A stretch of 38,194 bases of DNA from Pseudolactococcus piscium (GTDB taxonomy: Bacteria; Bacillota; Bacilli; Lactobacillales; Streptococcaceae), in NCBI RefSeq assembly GCF_002441695.1, contig NZ_JXJW01000022.1, positions 1 to 38,194 of the forward strand, written 5' to 3'. The notes beneath the pieces are model-generated. The model was not told the origin of the DNA. It was given only the letters and a program-made list of their open reading frames with translations, and ran no database searches. Of this stretch, positions 18,470 to 27,468 are shown piece by piece. A program made the translations under genes and the position numbers. Within the stretch, counting starts at the first letter, position 1. Each line of letters opens with the position of its first letter.

Positions 18470-20380
18470 ATGATTTTACTACAAGGAAACAATATTTCTC
18501 GAACTTTTGGTGCAGATGTTTTATTTGAAAAAATAAATTTTACCATACAAGATAATTCCCGCGTGTCGCTTGTTGGTCGAAATGGTGCTGGAAAATCGAC
18601 CTTATTAAAAATAATTGCTGGCGTGGAAACCCCTAGCTTGGGTGATATCTCAAAAATGAAGCAGTTGACCATGTCCTATCTAGCACAAGAAACGACCTTC
18701 TCATCAGATCGTACAATTTACGATGAAATGTTAAGTGTTTTTGAGGTGCAAATCAATCAAGAAAAGCAGTTGCGTCTCATGGAAGCTCAAATGGGTGATT
18801 TGACAGGAGAGGCGTTAGCTAGTTTGATGACGCGCTATGATGTGTTAACAGAAGACTTTCGTCAAAATAAGGGATTTACCTATGAATCCGATATTAAAAA
18901 TGTCTTAAACGGCTTTAAATTTGATCAGGATTTTTGGCCCCGTGAGGTCATGAGCCTCTCTGGTGGACAAAAAACACGGCTTGCCTTAGCTAAGATCTTA
19001 CTTGAAAATCCACAGCTTTTGATATTAGATGAACCAACTAACCACTTAGACATTGAAACCTTACTTTGGTTAGAAAATTATTTAAAAAATTATCACGGTG
19101 CGATTTTGATTGTCAGTCATGACCGTTATTTTTTAGATAAAGTGACGACTGAAACACTAGAGTTATCTCGGGGTAAACTTGACAAATTTGCTGGTAATTA
19201 TAGTAAGTACATCGCACTTAAGGCTGAAAAATTAGCAGCGCAAGCCAAACAGTATGATAAACAACAAAAAGAAATTGCCAGTCTAGAAGACTTTGTCAAT
19301 CGTAATCTTGCGCGTGCATCGACAACCAAACGTGCTCAGTCTAGGCGTAAGAAACTAGAGAAGATGGATCGCTTAGATCAGCCAGTTGGCAGTGATAAGT
19401 CAGCGCATTTTACGTTCTCACCTGAAGTTGAGTCAGGCAATGTGGTACTCACGATAAATGCCGGTGCTATAGGGTATGATACAACTGTCCTATCCAGCCC
19501 AATTAACCTAGAAGAACGTAAGTATGATGCTATTGCGATTGTCGGACCGAATGGGATCGGTAAGTCAACCCTAATCAAATCGATTGTGGGTAAACTACCG
19601 CTGATTGATGGTGAGATCAAACTTGGGGCAAACGTTTCTATGGGTTACTATGACCAAGAACAGCGGGATTTAACTGTCTCAAATACGGTTATAGAAGAAC
19701 TTTGGCAGCAACATACGCTGATTCCTGAGGTTGAAATTAGAAATAGGCTAGGCGCTTTCCTATTTTCAGGTGATGATGTACAAAAATCAGTTGGCATGTT
19801 ATCTGGTGGTGAGAAGGCCCGCTTGCTACTAGCCAAGCTATCGATGCATCGGGATAATTTCCTTGTTTTGGATGAGCCAACCAACCATTTAGATATTGAT
19901 AGTCGAGAAGTCTTAGAAAATGCCCTGATTGACTTTGATGGGACGCTCTTATTTGTTAGTCATGACAGATATTTTATTAATCGGGTTGCAGATAAAGTCT
20001 TAGAAATATCAGCCACTGGTAGCAAACTCTATCTAGGTGACTACGATTATTATCTTGAGAAAAAGGCAGAAGAAGCTGAAATTGAGGCGCTTTTAAATGC
20101 GGAAGCTGATGAAATACGTCAAAAAGACAAACCGTCAAGTTATCAAGATGCCAAAGCAGATCAAAAATGGCGTCGAAAATTGACACGTGAAGTAGCAGAA
20201 CTTGAAGCACAATTAAGCAGGTTAGATGACAGAATCGATCAGCTCCATATTGACATGGTAGCCGCTTCAGAAGACTTTGTGGCACTAAATGACCTGCAAA
20301 GAGACTTAGATAGCTTGTCCCTTGAAAAAGAAGATGCAGAAGAACAATGGCTAGAAAAATCTGAAGCGCTAGGTGAATGA
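18470..20380 (+). CDS. ABC-F family ATPase (Uup/YdiF-like)
   Basis: This is a soluble tandem ATPase of the ABC-F group, which acts on ribosomes or translation rather than transport. The two nucleotide-binding domains have GRNGAGKSTLL with LSGGQKTRLALA and LLILDEPTNHLDIE, then GPNGIGKSTLI with LSGGEKARLLLA and FLVLDEPTNHLDID. Between them is the helical P-site tRNA-interaction linker (about residues 240-300, Lys/Arg/Gln-rich). A C-terminal coiled coil (about 560-635) is present, as in Uup/YdiF. No antibiotic-resistance subfamily can be assigned by eye. The stop overlaps the glf start by four bases. Confidence 0.9.
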   Translation: MILLQGNNISRTFGADVLFEKINFTIQDNSRVSLVGRNGAGKSTLLKIIAGVETPSLGDISKMKQLTMSYLAQETTFSSDRTIYDEMLSVFEVQINQEKQLRLMEAQMGDLTGEALASLMTRYDVLTEDFRQNKGFTYESDIKNVLNGFKFDQDFWPREVMSLSGGQKTRLALAKILLENPQLLILDEPTNHLDIETLLWLENYLKNYHGAILIVSHDRYFLDKVTTETLELSRGKLDKFAGNYSKYIALKAEKLAAQAKQYDKQQKEIASLEDFVNRNLARASTTKRAQSRRKKLEKMDRLDQPVGSDKSAHFTFSPEVESGNVVLTINAGAIGYDTTVLSSPINLEERKYDAIAIVGPNGIGKSTLIKSIVGKLPLIDGEIKLGANVSMGYYDQEQRDLTVSNTVIEELWQQHTLIPEVEIRNRLGAFLFSGDDVQKSVGMLSGGEKARLLLAKLSMHRDNFLVLDEPTNHLDIDSREVLENALIDFDGTLLFVSHDRYFINRVADKVLEISATGSKLYLGDYDYYLEKKAEEAEIEALLNAEADEIRQKDKPSSYQDAKADQKWRRKLTREVAELEAQLSRLDDRIDQLHIDMVAASEDFVALNDLQRDLDSLSLEKEDAEEQWLEKSEALGE

Positions 20381-21519
20381 GGTTGACAGGTCAATACAAT
20401 ATCAAAAATTATGACTACCTCATCGTTGGTGCAGGACCATTTGGTGCTATTTTTGCTCATGAAGCAGCACAGCGTGGCAAACGCAGTTTAATTATTGACC
20501 GTCGCAGTCATGTTGGCGGTAATCTGTATACGCATAAAGCACATGGGATTACTGTCCACGATTATGGCGCACATATCTTCCATACGGATAACAAGTTAGT
20601 TTGGAATTATGTGAATCAGTTTACTGAATTTAAACAGTACACGCATCAAGTCCTGGCAAATTATAAAGGTGAGCTTTATAATTTACCTTTTAATATGCAG
20701 ACGTTTTACCAGATGTGGGGCGTTAAAACACCAGAAGAAGCCCAGGCTGAAATTACTAAGCAGCGTCAAGCAGCTGCTATAAAAGGTAGTCCTAAAAATT
20801 TAGAAGAACAAGCGATTTCACTTGTTGGAACTGAGATTTATGAAAAACTGATAAAAGGCTATACTGAAAAGCAGTGGGGACGTGAAGCAACTGAGTTACC
20901 AAGTTTTATCATTCGTCGCTTGCCGATCCGCTTTACCTTTGATAATAATTATTTTAACCATCGGTATCAAGGTCTACCAGTAGAGGGCTATACAGTCATA
21001 TTTGATAAACTACTGGATCATGAGTTGATTGATATTCAGCTAGATACAGATTTCTTTACCGATAAGGCAACCTATCTGTCAGAATTTCCACGACTGGTCT
21101 ATACTGGTATGATCGATCAGTTCTTTGATTACAAGTTTGGGGAATTAGCCTATAGAAGTGTTCGATTTGAGTCTGAGGTGTTACAAACTGATAACGCACA
21201 AGGAAATGCTGTAATTAACTATACAGATGGTGAGACACCCTACACGCGAATAATGGAATGGCGACATTTTGACCAAAAAGGAGACGCCGATGTGTCTATT
21301 TTGACACATGAGTATCCCCAGGAATGGGACAGTAGTAAGGAAGCCTATTACCCAATAAATGATCAGAAAAATTCTGCCTTGTTCAAACAGTACCGTAAGT
21401 TGGCAAACAAGTTGGATAAAGTGATCATCGGTGGGCGCTTAGGTAATTATCAATATTATGATATGGATCAAGTCGTTCATACGGCACTAGTTGCAGTAGA
21501 TAAAGAATTTAAACGATAA
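20377..21519 (+). CDS. glf: UDP-galactopyranose mutase
   Basis: This flavoenzyme interconverts UDP-galactopyranose and UDP-galactofuranose, the donor for galactofuranose in cell-wall or capsular glycans. The N-terminal FAD-binding dinucleotide motif is LIVGAGPFGAIFAHEAA, followed by RRSHVGGNLYT and the conserved YGAHIFHTDN. Later segments EKQWGREATELP, YTGMIDQFFDYKFG and GGRLGNYQYYDMDQ are characteristic. Length (380 aa) is close to the family norm. It overlaps the ABC-F gene by ATGA, an unusual partnership; no glycosyltransferase genes are adjacent, so the glycan is unknown. Confidence 0.93.
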   Translation: MRLTGQYNIKNYDYLIVGAGPFGAIFAHEAAQRGKRSLIIDRRSHVGGNLYTHKAHGITVHDYGAHIFHTDNKLVWNYVNQFTEFKQYTHQVLANYKGELYNLPFNMQTFYQMWGVKTPEEAQAEITKQRQAAAIKGSPKNLEEQAISLVGTEIYEKLIKGYTEKQWGREATELPSFIIRRLPIRFTFDNNYFNHRYQGLPVEGYTVIFDKLLDHELIDIQLDTDFFTDKATYLSEFPRLVYTGMIDQFFDYKFGELAYRSVRFESEVLQTDNAQGNAVINYTDGETPYTRIMEWRHFDQKGDADVSILTHEYPQEWDSSKEAYYPINDQKNSALFKQYRKLANKLDKVIIGGRLGNYQYYDMDQVVHTALVAVDKEFKR

Positions 21520-21557
21520 CAATAGCTGGATTAGCAGTAACAATTCTCCAAATCTTA

Positions 21558-21566
21558 TGCTAAAAT
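21558..21566 (+). promoter_or_regulatory. extended -10 promoter of pyrE
   Basis: TGC-TAAAAT (21558-21566) is an extended -10 box with no clear -35. Predicted start is near 21572, leaving about 27 bases of leader, too short for a PyrR attenuator. Confidence 0.5.
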
Positions 21567-21598
21567 GATAACAGACTATATTTGAAAGAGAGCACAAC

Positions 21599-22231
21599 AT
21601 GCAAACATTATCACGTGAAATTGCCAAGGACCTACTCGATATTAAGGCGGTCTTTCTCCAACCAACAAATCCATTTACATGGGCGAGTGGGATTAAATCA
21701 CCTATCTATACAGATAATAGAATTACGATTTCATACCCAGAAGTACGTCGTAGAATTGCGCAAGGTTTTGCAGACCGTATTCGTGCGGAATTTCCAGAGG
21801 TTGAAGTGATCGCTGGTGCCGCTACTGGTGGTGTGCCCCATGCAGCATGGGTTGCTGAAATTCTAGACTTACCGATGGTTTATATCCGCTCTAAAGCTAA
21901 AGATCATGGTGCAGGTAACCAGGTTGAAGGTCGTATCGTTAAAAATCAAAAAATGGTCATTATAGAAGACTTGATTTCAACAGGTGGCTCTGTCATTGGG
22001 ACTGCTGAAGCTGCCACTCGTGAAGGCGCTGATGTTTTAGGTGTTGCAGCAATCTTTACCTACGAATTAGCACGTGGGATCGAAAACTTTAAAAAAGCTG
22101 ATTTACCATTACTTACCTTATCAACTTATTCTGATCTGATTGAAATTGCGAAAGTAATCGGTTACGTAGATGCTGATGAGTTACAGTTGTTGAAGAAGTT
22201 TAAAGAAAATCAAACGACTTGGCAGGATTAA
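21599..22231 (+). CDS. pyrE: orotate phosphoribosyltransferase PyrE
   Basis: PyrE joins orotate and PRPP to give OMP. The PRPP-binding motif [14 protein letters not shown] lies near residues 119-132, and the N-terminal [16 protein letters not shown] is the typical substrate loop. A flexible catalytic loop ([15 protein letters not shown]) carries the expected Lys/His residues. Length (210 aa) is normal. GAAAGAGAG upstream is a modest ribosome-binding site. pyrC follows 53 bases later, probably in the same operon. Confidence 0.96.
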   Translation: MQTLSREIAKDLLDIKAVFLQPTNPFTWASGIKSPIYTDNRITISYPEVRRRIAQGFADRIRAEFPEVEVIAGAATGGVPHAAWVAEILDLPMVYIRSKAKDHGAGNQVEGRIVKNQKMVIIEDLISTGGSVIGTAEAATREGADVLGVAAIFTYELARGIENFKKADLPLLTLSTYSDLIEIAKVIGYVDADELQLLKKFKENQTTWQD

Positions 22232-22284
22232 TCAACTTTTAATCTCTGAACTTGACTGAATTGTATAGAAAGGGCCTCACACAC

Positions 22285-23553
22285 ATGCTACTCATAAAAA
22301 ATGGACGTGTCATGGATCCCAAAAGCCAATTTGATGGTATTTGTGATCTCTTAATCGAAGATGGAAAAATTATTAAAATCGGTGAACATATCTCGGTTGC
22401 TGATGCTGAAGTGATTGATGCTAGCGGCAAAATTGTCGCGCCTGGCCTAATAGATGTGCATGTTCATTTTAGAGAACCAGGTCAGACCCACAAAGAGGAT
22501 ATACATACGGGTGCACTTGCTGCTGCACGTGGTGGCTTTACGACGGTTGTGATGATGGCTAATACGAATCCAACAGTATCAACAGTCGATACCTTAACTG
22601 AGGTTTTAACGTCAGGTGCACGTGAAGCAATCCACGTCAAAAGTGTGGCGACGATTACGGATAAATTTGATGGGCAACATCTGACTGATTTTGCTAGCCT
22701 CTTATCAGCAGGCGCTGTCGGCTTTTCTGACGATGGCATTCCCTTTACTGATGCTGGGAAAGTCCGTCAAGCCATGCAGTTAGCTGTCACGCATGATACC
22801 GTTTTATCCCTGCATGAAGAGGACCCACAGTTAACAGGTGTGTTGGGTATAAATGATGGAGAGATTTCGCACAAGTGTGGTGTGACAGGTGCACCGAGCG
22901 TTTCTGAGTACAGCATGGTTGCGCGTGATGCCATGCTAGCGCTTGATACACAAGCGCGTGTGCATTTCCAGCATCTATCTGCAGGTCAGTCAGTGGATGT
23001 GGTTAGATTTGCAAAATCTTTAGGTGCAAATATCACAGCAGAAGTCACACCTCAGCATTTTTCGATGACTGAACAGGCGATTTTGACACATGCATCAAAT
23101 GCTAAACTCAATCCGCCCCTTCGTCGTCAATCTGATATTGAAAAGTTGATTGTCGGACTGCAAGATGGCACGATTGACCTGATTGCAACTGATCATGCCC
23201 CACATACACATGAAGAAAAAGACCAGGAATTGATCAAGGCACCTTCAGGAATGACAGGTTTAGAGACTGCTTTAGCACTCGGTATGACGCATTTAGTTGC
23301 ACCAGGCCATTTATCACTGATGCAATTACTTGAAAAAATGACAAGTAACCCTGCTAAACTCTATCAGTTTGACGCTGGCTACCTAGCAGAAAACGGACCA
23401 GCAGATCTGCTTATTTTTGATGCGCAAGCTGTCAAGATTATTACAGACGATTTTGCATCAAAAGCTAGTAATTCACCATTTGTCGGAGAAGCATTACAAG
23501 GCGTCATCGCCTATACGATCTGTAATGGTAAGGTTGTCTATCAAGCAGGATAA
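22285..23553 (+). CDS. pyrC: dihydroorotase PyrC
   Basis: The enzyme cyclises carbamoyl-aspartate to dihydroorotate. Metal-binding H59 and H61 are seen in [11 protein letters not shown], and the catalytic aspartate D303 in [11 protein letters not shown]. The amidohydrolase barrel is complete at 422 aa, as in Gram-positive class I dihydroorotases. An open frame reaches back to a TTG at 22252, but the ATG at 22285, with AGAAAGG upstream, gives the usual N-terminus ([11 protein letters not shown]). Confidence 0.95.
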   Translation: MLLIKNGRVMDPKSQFDGICDLLIEDGKIIKIGEHISVADAEVIDASGKIVAPGLIDVHVHFREPGQTHKEDIHTGALAAARGGFTTVVMMANTNPTVSTVDTLTEVLTSGAREAIHVKSVATITDKFDGQHLTDFASLLSAGAVGFSDDGIPFTDAGKVRQAMQLAVTHDTVLSLHEEDPQLTGVLGINDGEISHKCGVTGAPSVSEYSMVARDAMLALDTQARVHFQHLSAGQSVDVVRFAKSLGANITAEVTPQHFSMTEQAILTHASNAKLNPPLRRQSDIEKLIVGLQDGTIDLIATDHAPHTHEEKDQELIKAPSGMTGLETALALGMTHLVAPGHLSLMQLLEKMTSNPAKLYQFDAGYLAENGPADLLIFDAQAVKIITDDFASKASNSPFVGEALQGVIAYTICNGKVVYQAG

Positions 23554-23664
23554 ATGTGGTATACAAGGCTTGTATGCCAGGCAAGATGTCTTCGCTACAT
23601 AAATGTATATCACTGCCCTATGCAATCGCCTAGGCATTAAGTTAAGATTTGGAAGGTTTTTTAG

Positions 23665-24252
23665 ATGAAGTGTTTTGATGATACCTCTTTTAAGGTATTT
23701 GATGTTGCAGGATTAGAAGAGCGGATGGTCGCCATTCGCTCGGATATTCAGCCCATATTTTCAGATATCATGACAGCAGTTGCTGAGCGGCTAACGGCTT
23801 ATACTGGACAGGAAACATTTGTCCATATTGCCCAACATAGAAGACGCTCAAGATATGCCCCGGAAAGTACCTGGTCGGCTATTTCTAACAATAAAAGAGG
23901 CTATAAGTCACAAGCCCATTTACAGTTAGGGATATGGGAAGACTACGTATTCATGTACTTATCGATCATCGATAATCCAGCTAATAAAGAAAAGTATGCG
24001 ACTTATCTAACGAATCACCATACCTTTCCAGATGATTTTGTCTACTCGAGCGACCATACAAAACCTGATTATTTCCCAGTAACGCAAGGGATTGAAGCTG
24101 CTATTAAGCGACTAAAAGCTGTCAAAAAAGGGGAGTTTGAAGTTGGCCGTGTGATAAAAAGAGATGCCACTTTATGGGAAACTGATCCGCAAGCCTACAT
24201 CTTAGCAACATTTGACACATTATTTCCACTTTATCAAGCACTAAACGATTAA
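23665..24252 (+). CDS. DUF1054 family protein (YktB/UPF0637)
   Basis: This 195-residue cytoplasmic protein belongs to a conserved Bacillota family of unknown function. Recognisable segments are the start FDDTSFKVFDVAGLEERM, the basic HRRRSRYAPESTWSAISNNKRGYK in the middle, and LQLGIWEDYVFMYLSIID. The many conserved basic and aromatic residues suggest a ligand- or nucleic-acid-binding fold, but no catalytic motif was seen. GGAAGG lies about ten bases before the ATG. It sits alone between pyrC and metA and ends in its own terminator. Confidence 0.85.
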   Translation: MKCFDDTSFKVFDVAGLEERMVAIRSDIQPIFSDIMTAVAERLTAYTGQETFVHIAQHRRRSRYAPESTWSAISNNKRGYKSQAHLQLGIWEDYVFMYLSIIDNPANKEKYATYLTNHHTFPDDFVYSSDHTKPDYFPVTQGIEAAIKRLKAVKKGEFEVGRVIKRDATLWETDPQAYILATFDTLFPLYQALND

Positions 24253-24272
24253 AACTATTTATAGTTTTTTTT
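24251..24272 (+). terminator. terminator after the DUF1054 gene
   Basis: AAAACTAT (24251-24258) pairs with ATAGTTTT (24261-24268) across a 2-base gap, allowing a small loop with inner fraying, and T's run to 24272. It overlaps the stop codon by two bases. Confidence 0.65.
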
Positions 24273-24318
24273 AATACCCTTATATAAGTTACCCATGGCT
24301 TAAAACAATGGGGAAACA

Positions 24319-24327
24319 TGCTAAAAT
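24319..24327 (+). promoter_or_regulatory. extended -10 promoter of metA
   Basis: TGC-TAAAAT (24319-24327) is the same extended -10 as at pyrE, with a start expected near 24333. The leader is about 27 bases, with no T-box or SAM riboswitch visible. Confidence 0.5.
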
Positions 24328-24359
24328 ATAAAGATGATATAAAAATAGGAGGTAAAGGG

Positions 24360-25286
24360 ATGCCAGTAAAAATTAATAAACAATTGCCTGCTGTTAAATT
24401 ATTAGAAGCTGATAATATTTTTGTAATGGATGAAGCGCGGGCTAGTCATCAAGATATTCGAACAATGAACATCCTAGTCGTCAATCTTATGCCACGAAAA
24501 ATGGTCACAGAAACGCAAATTTTAGCACTATTATCTAATACTCCTTTACAAGTCAAAGTCGATTTTTTGCATATGACCAGTCATAAATCAAAAAATATCA
24601 CACAAAATCATCTAGATACCTTTTATAAGCGTTTTGACGAGATTGCCACAGACTATTATGACGGTATGATCGTCACGGGTGCACCTGTTGAGGATTTAGC
24701 ATTTGAAGCAGTCGATTATTGGGATGAATTAACGGCTATTTTTGAGTGGTCACGTTCGCACGTCTATTCAACGCTACATATCTGTTGGGGGGCACAGGCT
24801 GGCTTATATGCGAGATATGGGATAGCTAAACACGCCTTAGCTGAAAAACTATGGGGGGTTTACGAGCAATCTGTAGAAAATCCTAAGCATGTTTTATTTA
24901 GGGGATTCGATGATGTATTTTTCAGCCCCCACTCACGTAGCACAGAAACTGATGCGCAAGATCTGCCACAGGATTTTGATATCTTGTCCTATGGTGAGAC
25001 ATCAGGCCTGTCTATCGTCGCCAAAAAAAATCTACGTGAAGTCTACAGCTTTGGTCATCTAGAGTATGACCGAATGACACTTGATTTTGAATATCAGCGA
25101 GATAAACTGACAAGCGGTCATGTACCAGATCACTATTATCCTCATGATGATCCCAGCCAAACGCCTCAGATGAATTGGTCCAGTGCAGCCAGTCTTTTCT
25201 TTTCAAACTGGCTTAATTATGCAGTCTATCAAGATACACCATATGACTTAAGTGAGCTAGCCAAGTATGAATATTATAACCTTTGA
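24360..25286 (+). CDS. metA: homoserine O-acyltransferase MetA (probably acetyl-CoA dependent)
   Basis: MetA acylates homoserine, the first committed step of methionine synthesis. The nucleophile C142 is in [11 protein letters not shown], and the other triad residues are H233 and E235 in FGHLEYDRM. Position 111 is Glu (GAPVEDLAF); in Bacillus cereus MetA Glu111 gives acetyl-CoA specificity, whereas E. coli has Gly111 and uses succinyl-CoA. An O-acetyltransferase is therefore inferred. An upstream ATG (24318) is in frame, but AGGAGG (24347-24352) lies seven bases before 24360, giving a standard 308 aa. Confidence 0.94.
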   Translation: MPVKINKQLPAVKLLEADNIFVMDEARASHQDIRTMNILVVNLMPRKMVTETQILALLSNTPLQVKVDFLHMTSHKSKNITQNHLDTFYKRFDEIATDYYDGMIVTGAPVEDLAFEAVDYWDELTAIFEWSRSHVYSTLHICWGAQAGLYARYGIAKHALAEKLWGVYEQSVENPKHVLFRGFDDVFFSPHSRSTETDAQDLPQDFDILSYGETSGLSIVAKKNLREVYSFGHLEYDRMTLDFEYQRDKLTSGHVPDHYYPHDDPSQTPQMNWSSAASLFFSNWLNYAVYQDTPYDLSELAKYEYYNL

Positions 25287-25307
25287 ACACGTTTGACGTG
25301 TTTTTTT
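25286..25307 (+). terminator. terminator of metA
   Basis: AACACGT (25286-25292) pairs with ACGTGTT (25296-25302) around a 3-base loop, followed by T's to 25307. Confidence 0.85.
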
Positions 25308-25382
25308 ATTTATCTCATCTAGCATAATACAAAATGTAGGCTATTTTGAATATGGTAAATAATCTGTAAAAGTGATAACTAG

Positions 25383-25480
25383 TGAAACAATAATTCATTT
25401 ATTAAATTTATTTCGATAAATACTTGAAATTATAATTCATAAGAGGTATAATAAAATTGTTTAAAAGAAATATTATTTCA
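25383..25480. promoter_or_regulatory. three copies of a 16-bp operator-like motif before mupG
   Basis: TGAAACAATAATTCAT (25383-25398) and TGAAATTATAATTCAT (25425-25440) differ at only two positions. A third copy lies inverted at 25465-25480, TGAAATAATATTTCTT on the minus strand. All contain or nearly contain TGAA-N7-TTCA. Centres are 42 and 40 bases apart, about four helical turns. The second copy overlaps the -35 and spacer, and the third lies just past the predicted start. The MurR regulator encoded at the operon end is the likeliest ligand (inference). Confidence 0.65.
25424..25452 (+). promoter_or_regulatory. promoter of the mupG-murQ-murP operon
   Basis: TTGAAA (25424-25429) and a consensus TATAAT (25447-25452) are 17 bases apart; the start is expected near 25459. 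Confidence 0.8.
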
Positions 25481-25493
25481 TATGGAGGCAAAG

Positions 25494-26555
25494 ATGTACG
25501 GTTTCTCAATTTTTATGAACACTGATTTAGATGATCAAGTTAGGTCATATATTGACAAAATGGCGCGTTGTGGGTTTGAAGGTATTTTCACATCAATGCA
25601 TATTCCAGAAGATGATACACAGCTTTATAAAGAGAGATTAGTCGCATTAGGTCGTCTTGCACAAGCTAATCAGTTAAAATTAATGGTTGATATTTCTGGA
25701 GATGCCCTAGCAAAATCAGGTTTCTCTTTCGACAATATCGACCAATTAACAGCAATAGGTGTTACAGGACTAAGAATGGATTATCATATCAGTAATGAAA
25801 CGATAGCCAAGGTTAGTCAAGTCATAACGGTCAGCTTGAATGCAAGCACAATAACGCAATCAGATATAGATGAGCTAAGAGAAATGCAGGCAAACTTTAA
25901 CCATCTCGAAGCCTGGCATAATTATTATCCTAGACCTGAAACTGGTCTGGATCGAGAAGTTTTTGTAGACAAAAATCGATTTTTAAAGCAAAATGGCTTT
26001 AATGTGATGGCATTTGTTCCAGGAGATAGTCATCTTAGACAGCCTTTATATCAAACCTTACCCACTTTGGAAGCACATCGTTTCCTTCATCCACTAGCTG
26101 GGTTAATAGATATGAAAAGCATGTCAGTAGATCATATCTATATCGGTGATGGGGGCTTAAAAGTGGAAACGAGGCTACAGTGTGCTCGCTTTATTCAGGA
26201 TCAAACAATTAGATTAAGAGCAGTAGCAGAAACAACTGATTTCACTTATGTCGCGGGTAATCATGTCAATCGACAAGATTGTGCTAGAGATGTCATCAGA
26301 AGTGCTGATGCTAGATTTAGAAAGATACCACAAATTACTCCAGAAAATACGGTAGTGAGATCAGTAGGTGCGCTTACGATTGATAACTGTAATTATGGGC
26401 GTTACATGGGAGAGATACAAGTTGTCAAACGTGATTTAGCTGCCGATCTGAAGGTAAATAGGGTTGGTCATGTCATAGCTGATGACCTAGCGTTACTACC
26501 ATTCATTGGTCCTGGACAAAAATTTATAATAGAAAAAGAGAAAATAAATGATTGA
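25494..26555 (+). CDS. mupG: 6-phospho-N-acetylmuramidase MupG (DUF871)
   Basis: By homology to Staphylococcus aureus MupG, this enzyme should split MurNAc-6-phosphate-GlcNAc, the imported cell-wall disaccharide, into MurNAc-6P and GlcNAc. The N-terminal barrel has FSIFMNTDLDDQ and GFEGIFTSMHIPEDD, and the C-terminal smaller domain holds IGPGQKFIIEKEK. Length (353 aa) matches the family. An in-frame ATG at 25482 overlaps the GGAGG ribosome-binding site (25484-25488), so the ATG at 25494 is the real start. It overlaps murQ by 8 bases. Gene order mupG-murQ-murP-murR is the same as in S. aureus. Confidence 0.92.
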   Translation: MYGFSIFMNTDLDDQVRSYIDKMARCGFEGIFTSMHIPEDDTQLYKERLVALGRLAQANQLKLMVDISGDALAKSGFSFDNIDQLTAIGVTGLRMDYHISNETIAKVSQVITVSLNASTITQSDIDELREMQANFNHLEAWHNYYPRPETGLDREVFVDKNRFLKQNGFNVMAFVPGDSHLRQPLYQTLPTLEAHRFLHPLAGLIDMKSMSVDHIYIGDGGLKVETRLQCARFIQDQTIRLRAVAETTDFTYVAGNHVNRQDCARDVIRSADARFRKIPQITPENTVVRSVGALTIDNCNYGRYMGEIQVVKRDLAADLKVNRVGHVIADDLALLPFIGPGQKFIIEKEKIND

Positions 26556-27441
26556 TTTATCAACACTGACAACAGAACGTAGAAATTTAGCAACCACTAA
26601 TCTTGACCAAATGAGTGTGCATGAAGCATTGACAAAGATGAATCAAGAAGATAAAGGGGTCGCAGAATCTGTAGCCTTAGCCTTACCGCAAATTGAGAAA
26701 GTTGCGACTGCAACAATAGCAGCCTTTAACAAAGGCGGACGACTTATTTACATGGGTGCTGGCACAAGTGGTCGTTTGGGCGTACTTGATGCAGCTGAGT
26801 GTGTCCCAACTTTCGGTGTCCCCGCATCCCAAGTCGTTGGCTTAATCGCTGGAGGTGACAAGGCAATGACCTTAGCCGTAGAGGGTGCTGAGGATAGTTT
26901 ATCACTAGGTAAACAAGATTTGATTGATTTGGATTTATCTGAAAATGATATCGTTGTTGGGATTGCCGCAAGTGGTAGAACACCGTATGTTATCGGCGGA
27001 TTAGACTATGCTACCTCTGTTGGTGCAACAACTGCAAGTCTATCATGTAATCCAAATGCTGAAATTTCACAACATGCTGCCCTACCGATAGAAGTCGATT
27101 GTGGACCTGAATTTTTGACAGGGTCTACCCGTCTAAAATCTGGTACGGCTCAAAAATTAATCCTAAATATGATTTCAACCATTGCTATGATTGGGATTGG
27201 GAAGGTTTATCACAACCTGATGGTAGATGTTAAACCAACTAATAAAAAATTAGTTGAACGCAGTAAACGCATCATCATGCAAGCGACTGACTGTCGTTAT
27301 GAACTAGCAGAAGTGACATTCTATGAGGCAGATCAAGATGTTAAGCTTGCCATTGTCATGATACTGACAGGGTCTAACGCTGAAGAGGGAAGAAAGAAGT
27401 TAGTTAAAGCAAATGGCTTTGTTGGCAAGACACTTAGTTAA
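26548..27441 (+). CDS. murQ: N-acetylmuramic acid 6-phosphate etherase MurQ
   Basis: MurQ removes the lactyl ether of MurNAc-6P, giving GlcNAc-6P and D-lactate. It is a SIS-fold protein with the signature GAGTSGRLGVLDAAECVPTF, in which E84 matches the catalytic glutamate of E. coli (E83), and VEGAEDS supplies the second acid. The C-terminal half keeps LTGSTRLKSGTAQK and the helical DVKPTNKKLVERS. Length (297 aa) is normal. It overlaps mupG and is followed by murP after 27 bases. Confidence 0.96.
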   Translation: MIDLSTLTTERRNLATTNLDQMSVHEALTKMNQEDKGVAESVALALPQIEKVATATIAAFNKGGRLIYMGAGTSGRLGVLDAAECVPTFGVPASQVVGLIAGGDKAMTLAVEGAEDSLSLGKQDLIDLDLSENDIVVGIAASGRTPYVIGGLDYATSVGATTASLSCNPNAEISQHAALPIEVDCGPEFLTGSTRLKSGTAQKLILNMISTIAMIGIGKVYHNLMVDVKPTNKKLVERSKRIIMQATDCRYELAEVTFYEADQDVKLAIVMILTGSNAEEGRKKLVKANGFVGKTLS

Positions 27442-27468
27442 TTCTAAAGATAAATAGGAGAGGGAAAA

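Noticed and set aside
22252-22284. TTG start for PyrC
   Set aside because: The ATG at 22285 has a ribosome-binding site and the usual N-terminus.
24273-24359. T-box or S-adenosylmethionine riboswitch before metA
   Set aside because: The preceding terminator and the extended -10 leave only about 27 leader bases, too few for either element.
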